The notes under the pieces: model-generated
The model's database searches: none
Told to the model about the DNA's origin: nothing
The model's input: the letters and a program-made list of their open reading frames with translations, nothing else
Origin: Bacteroidota bacterium
Lineage (GTDB): Bacteria; Bacteroidota; Bacteroidia; Chitinophagales; Chitinophagaceae
Direction: 5' to 3'
NCBI GenBank assembly: GCA_018267615.1
Contig: JAFDYD010000024.1
Location: 14,305 to 78,304, forward strand
DNA length: 64,000 nt
Shown: piece after piece, positions 60,971 to 64,000 of the stretch
Layout of the letters: each line of letters opens with the position of its first letter
Numbering within the stretch: position 1 is the first letter of the stretch
Position numbers and translations under genes: made by a program

Positions 60971-63202
60971 ATGGAAACAGTAGCTGCAATACCGAAGTAT
61001 AACTTGACCGGGGAACAGGAAAAAAAGCTCATTTTAAGGGAGTATCGCGGCTTGTTGCGCTCACTTAAACCCAAACTTAAGTCCGGCGATAAGGAGCTGG
61101 TGCGAGATGCATTTGAGATGGCCGCTGAAGCTCATAAAACCATGCGTAGAAAAAGTGGCGAACCTTATATTCTGCATCCATTGGCGGTTGCAAGAATATG
61201 CGTGGAAGAAATAGGTTTGGGAATTCGTTCAACCATTTGCGCATTGTTGCATGATACGGTTGAGGACACCGATATCACATTGGAAGATATTGAACGCGAT
61301 TTTGGAAGTGAAATCGCAAGAATTGTAGATGGACTTACAAAAATTTCGAATGTCATCGATGTAAATGCATCGCAGCAGGCAGAAAATTTTAAGAAAATTT
61401 TGCTGACGCTCACAGATGATCCACGTGTGATCCTGATCAAATTGGCCGATCGTGTGCATAATATGCGAACGCTCGACAGCATGAAAAGGGAAAAGCAATT
61501 GAAAATCTCCTCCGAAACGGTTTATGTATATGCACCGCTTGCTCATCGAATGGGTCTTTATAATATCAAAACGGAATTGGAAGACCTGGCGATGAAATAT
61601 CTCGAGCCCGATGAATACAAAGAGATCGCGCGAAAACTTTCAGAAACAAAACGCGAGCGATCGAGATACATCAACGAATTTATCAAGCCACTTAAAGAAA
61701 AACTCGACAAGGGACAATTTGAATTTGAAATATACGGACGGCCAAAAAGTATTCACTCTATCTGGAACAAAATGCGAAAAAAGGCCGTAGCATTCGAAGA
61801 AGTGTATGATCTTTTTGCCATCAGAATTATTATCAACGCTCCACCCGAGAGAGAGAAAGAAGATTGTTGGAAAGTATATTCTTTAATAACGGATGAATAC
61901 ACTCCATCACCAGAACGTTTACGTGATTGGCTTAGCAATCCGAAGTCTAACGGTTATGAAGCTTTGCATACGACCGTGATGGGCCCACAGGGTAAATGGG
62001 TTGAAGTGCAGATTCGATCAAAGAGAATGAATGAAATCGCCGAAAAAGGATTAGCTGCCCATTGGAAATATAAAGAAGGTGGCAATGATGAAAGCCGTTT
62101 TGATAAATGGTTTCAACAAATCCGGGAAGTGCTGAGTACGGAAGACAATGATTCAATCAATTTTCTGCAGGATTTTAAAACAAGTTTTCTTGTTGAAGAA
62201 ATTTATGTGTACACACCAAAAGGAGATGTAAAAATGCTTCCAGTTGGATCAACAGCATTGGACTTTGCTTTTTCGATTCACAGCGCGATCGGTGTACAGT
62301 GTATCGGCGCAAAAGTGAATCACAAACTTGTTCCAATCAGTCATAAATTAAGAAGCGGCGACCAGGTTGAGATCATTACATCCAGCAAACAAAAACCAAG
62401 TGAGGATTGGGTGAACATTGTAGTGACAGCAAAGGCAAAGAGTAAAGTAAAAGACGCGTTGAAGGAAGAAAAAAGAAAAATTGCCGATGAAGGAAAATAT
62501 ATCATTCAAAGAAAATTAGAAAATTTCGGAGCAGCATACAATCAACATAATATCGACGTACTCACATCTTATTATAAATTCAATTCATCACTTGATTTTT
62601 TTTACCAGGTGGCGGTAAAAAGTATCGACCTGAGAGAGTTAAATGAATTCCATTTGCTTGGCGACAGGTTGGAAGCGCCGAAACCGATTAGGCCAATCGC
62701 TGATGTAAAAGTTGATCAGGGTGCGGCTCAGCGCAAGGACGCAGAGTTGATTATTTTTGGAGAGAGCAGCGATAGAATTGTTTACACATTGGCAAATTGT
62801 TGTAAGCCGATTCCTGGTGATGACGTTTTTGGTTTTGTTTCCACCGGAAAAGGATTGACAATTCACCGAACCAATTGTCCAAATGCAGCAAAACTATTAT
62901 CTAATTATGGTCATCGTGTAGTAAAAACAAAATGGGCAAAGAATAAAGAGATATCTTTCTTAACAGGGATACGCATCGTGGGATTGGATGATGTTGGTGT
63001 CATCAATAAAATCACGAATCTTATTTCCGGAGAATTGAGATTAAATATTAACGCACTTACAATTGAAGCGAAAGAAGGAATTTTTGAAGGGAATATAAAA
63101 ATTTATGTACACGATAAAGAAGAGTTGGATGAATCTGTAAAAAGATTAAAACAATTAAATGGAATACAATCTGTAGACAGGTATGATACGGAAAATGGAT
63201 GA
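60971..63202 (+). CDS. Bifunctional (p)ppGpp synthetase/hydrolase (RelA/SpoT family)
   Basis: This 743-aa Rsh enzyme makes and destroys the stringent-response alarmones. The HD hydrolase domain (about 45-200) has RRKSGEPYILHPLAVARI, ALLHDTVEDTDIT and RVHNMRTLDSM, all intact, so hydrolysis is expected. The synthetase domain (about 240-370) has FAIRIIINAPP and NPKSNGYEALHTTVMGPQGK. Then come TGS (VYTPKGDVKMLPVGSTALDF, about 405-465), a helical/zinc-finger region with NCCKPIPGDDVFGFVSTG, and a C-terminal ACT domain. The whole layout is a full-length bifunctional Rel as usual in Bacteroidota. Start ATG at 60971. Confidence 0.96.
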   Translation: METVAAIPKYNLTGEQEKKLILREYRGLLRSLKPKLKSGDKELVRDAFEMAAEAHKTMRRKSGEPYILHPLAVARICVEEIGLGIRSTICALLHDTVEDTDITLEDIERDFGSEIARIVDGLTKISNVIDVNASQQAENFKKILLTLTDDPRVILIKLADRVHNMRTLDSMKREKQLKISSETVYVYAPLAHRMGLYNIKTELEDLAMKYLEPDEYKEIARKLSETKRERSRYINEFIKPLKEKLDKGQFEFEIYGRPKSIHSIWNKMRKKAVAFEEVYDLFAIRIIINAPPEREKEDCWKVYSLITDEYTPSPERLRDWLSNPKSNGYEALHTTVMGPQGKWVEVQIRSKRMNEIAEKGLAAHWKYKEGGNDESRFDKWFQQIREVLSTEDNDSINFLQDFKTSFLVEEIYVYTPKGDVKMLPVGSTALDFAFSIHSAIGVQCIGAKVNHKLVPISHKLRSGDQVEIITSSKQKPSEDWVNIVVTAKAKSKVKDALKEEKRKIADEGKYIIQRKLENFGAAYNQHNIDVLTSYYKFNSSLDFFYQVAVKSIDLRELNEFHLLGDRLEAPKPIRPIADVKVDQGAAQRKDAELIIFGESSDRIVYTLANCCKPIPGDDVFGFVSTGKGLTIHRTNCPNAAKLLSNYGHRVVKTKWAKNKEISFLTGIRIVGLDDVGVINKITNLISGELRLNINALTIEAKEGIFEGNIKIYVHDKEELDESVKRLKQLNGIQSVDRYDTENG

Positions 63203-63272
63203 TCGCAACCCATTGATGCAGAAAACAAACAATAACCCATATCACTATTACTTTAAGGTTAACAGAAAATCC

Positions 63273-63305
63273 TTTGGCATTGCAATATCAATTCACTTAT
63301 TTTTG
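63273..63305 (+). promoter_or_regulatory. Promoter of purA
   Basis: TTTG (63273-63276), a 21-base spacer and TATTTTTG (63298-63305) match the Bacteroidota consensus exactly. The purA ATG follows 36 bases later. Confidence 0.82.
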
Positions 63306-63341
63306 CTGCTTCCAAATAAATAAACCTGCAAATCAGAATTA

Positions 63342-64000
63342 ATGGTTGATGTAATTTTAGGGATGCAATGGGGTGATGAAGGAAAAGGTAAAATAGTTGA
63401 TTACTTCGCTCCGAGATATGATATCATAGCCCGATTCCAGGGCGGCCCAAATGCCGGTCATACCTTATATGTAAATGACAAGAAAATAGTTTTACACCAA
63501 ATACCTTCCGGTATTTTCCATGAATCCACAATTAATCTGATTGGAAACGGAGTCGTGCTGGATCCGGTTACTTTAAAGAGAGAATGTGAATCCGTTGCCG
63601 GATTTGGTGTCGATTACAGAAAAAATCTCTACATTTCCCAACGAGCTCATCTTATTCTACCTACACATCGTGCATTGGATAAAGCATCGGAAATGTCTAA
63701 AGGGGTCGAAAAAATTGGTTCAACACTAAAAGGAATAGGCCCGGCTTATATGGATAAAACCGGTCGGAACGGTTTGCGTGTGGGTGATCTGCTCGACAAA
63801 AGTTTTACAACTGAATATATAAAATTGCGATTAAAGCATCAGCAGCTGTTGGATGGTTTTCATTTCAAAGAAGACATGTCGGCATGGGAAGAAGAATTTT
63901 TTGAAGCGCTGGAGTTTATGCGGCAGTTTAAAATTGTGAACGGCGAATATTTTATCAACGATAAAATTCAACAAGGAAAAAAGGTATTGGCAGAAGGTGC
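63342..64000 (+). CDS. purA: Adenylosuccinate synthetase, 5' part (cut by window end)
   Basis: PurA joins IMP and aspartate using GTP, the first committed step to AMP. The first 219 codons are present, from the ATG at 63342. The GTP loop GMQWGDEGKGK (7-17) holds catalytic Asp12, and GGPNAGHT (34-41) holds His40. LPTHRALDKASEMSKG, STLKGIGPAYMDKTGRNGLR and VGDLLD follow the usual order. The reading frame stays open to the window edge, so the gene continues. It has its own clear promoter. Confidence 0.96.
   Translation, partial: MVDVILGMQWGDEGKGKIVDYFAPRYDIIARFQGGPNAGHTLYVNDKKIVLHQIPSGIFHESTINLIGNGVVLDPVTLKRECESVAGFGVDYRKNLYISQRAHLILPTHRALDKASEMSKGVEKIGSTLKGIGPAYMDKTGRNGLRVGDLLDKSFTTEYIKLRLKHQQLLDGFHFKEDMSAWEEEFFEALEFMRQFKIVNGEYFINDKIQQGKKVLAEG

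Overview
The window is a gene-dense chromosomal stretch from a Bacteroidota bacterium, most likely of the Chitinophagia/Sphingobacteriia type. The support is internal: several secreted proteins end in type IX secretion (T9SS) sorting domains (type A and type B); PorX and the gliding proteins GldF and GldG are present; MurF is fused to alanine racemase, an arrangement known in this phylum; LpxD shows a Gram-negative outer membrane; and promoters fit the Bacteroidota pattern TTTG-N21-TAnnTTTG. There is no rRNA, CRISPR array, prophage or recognisable transposase. The window starts just beyond the end of a reductase gene and ends inside purA.

Layout. 0-12 kb: a ferredoxin-reductase-like flavoprotein, a large secreted subtilase, mfd, a GNAT acetyltransferase, then acpP-fabF-rnc. 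12-25 kb: three T9SS cargo proteins, an OmpA-family protein, a LuxR-type response regulator with a 7TM histidine kinase, methylmalonyl-CoA epimerase, and a cysteine desulfurase with an IscA-like carrier. 25-32 kb: gldF-gldG, a TerC-family membrane protein, murF-alr, lspA. 32-45 kb: a secreted sugar-dehydrogenase-like protein, fumC, a two-gene glycosidase operon (one unassigned protein plus a GH29 fucosidase), and a DUF1800-DUF1501-T9SS type B operon. 45-56 kb: a HerA-like ATPase, lpxD, an HD hydrolase, porX, an MBL hydrolase, an outer-membrane protein, an anchored helix-hairpin-helix protein and an acyl-CoA dehydrogenase with an elaborate leader. 56-64 kb: an unlisted 57-aa gene, clpX, two clpP genes, tig, tRNA-Leu(UAG), a RelA/SpoT enzyme and the start of purA.

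Two themes tie the region together. One is protein export and surface display: seven T9SS substrates, PorX, GldFG, LspA, OmpA and the Tig/ClpXP quality-control set. The other is not genic. Many intergenic gaps carry long imperfect inverted repeats built from short near-tandem 'words' such as GGTACAAGGCACAAG or GATGACAGTTGACAG. At least ten such loci are visible, with arms up to 73 bp, and the same vocabulary recurs at distant loci with different overall sequence. This is the strongest candidate for an under-described element in the window. A second candidate is the leader of the acyl-CoA dehydrogenase gene, where a palindromic operator, a terminator-like hairpin and a tiny overlapping ORF are stacked in about 170 bp.
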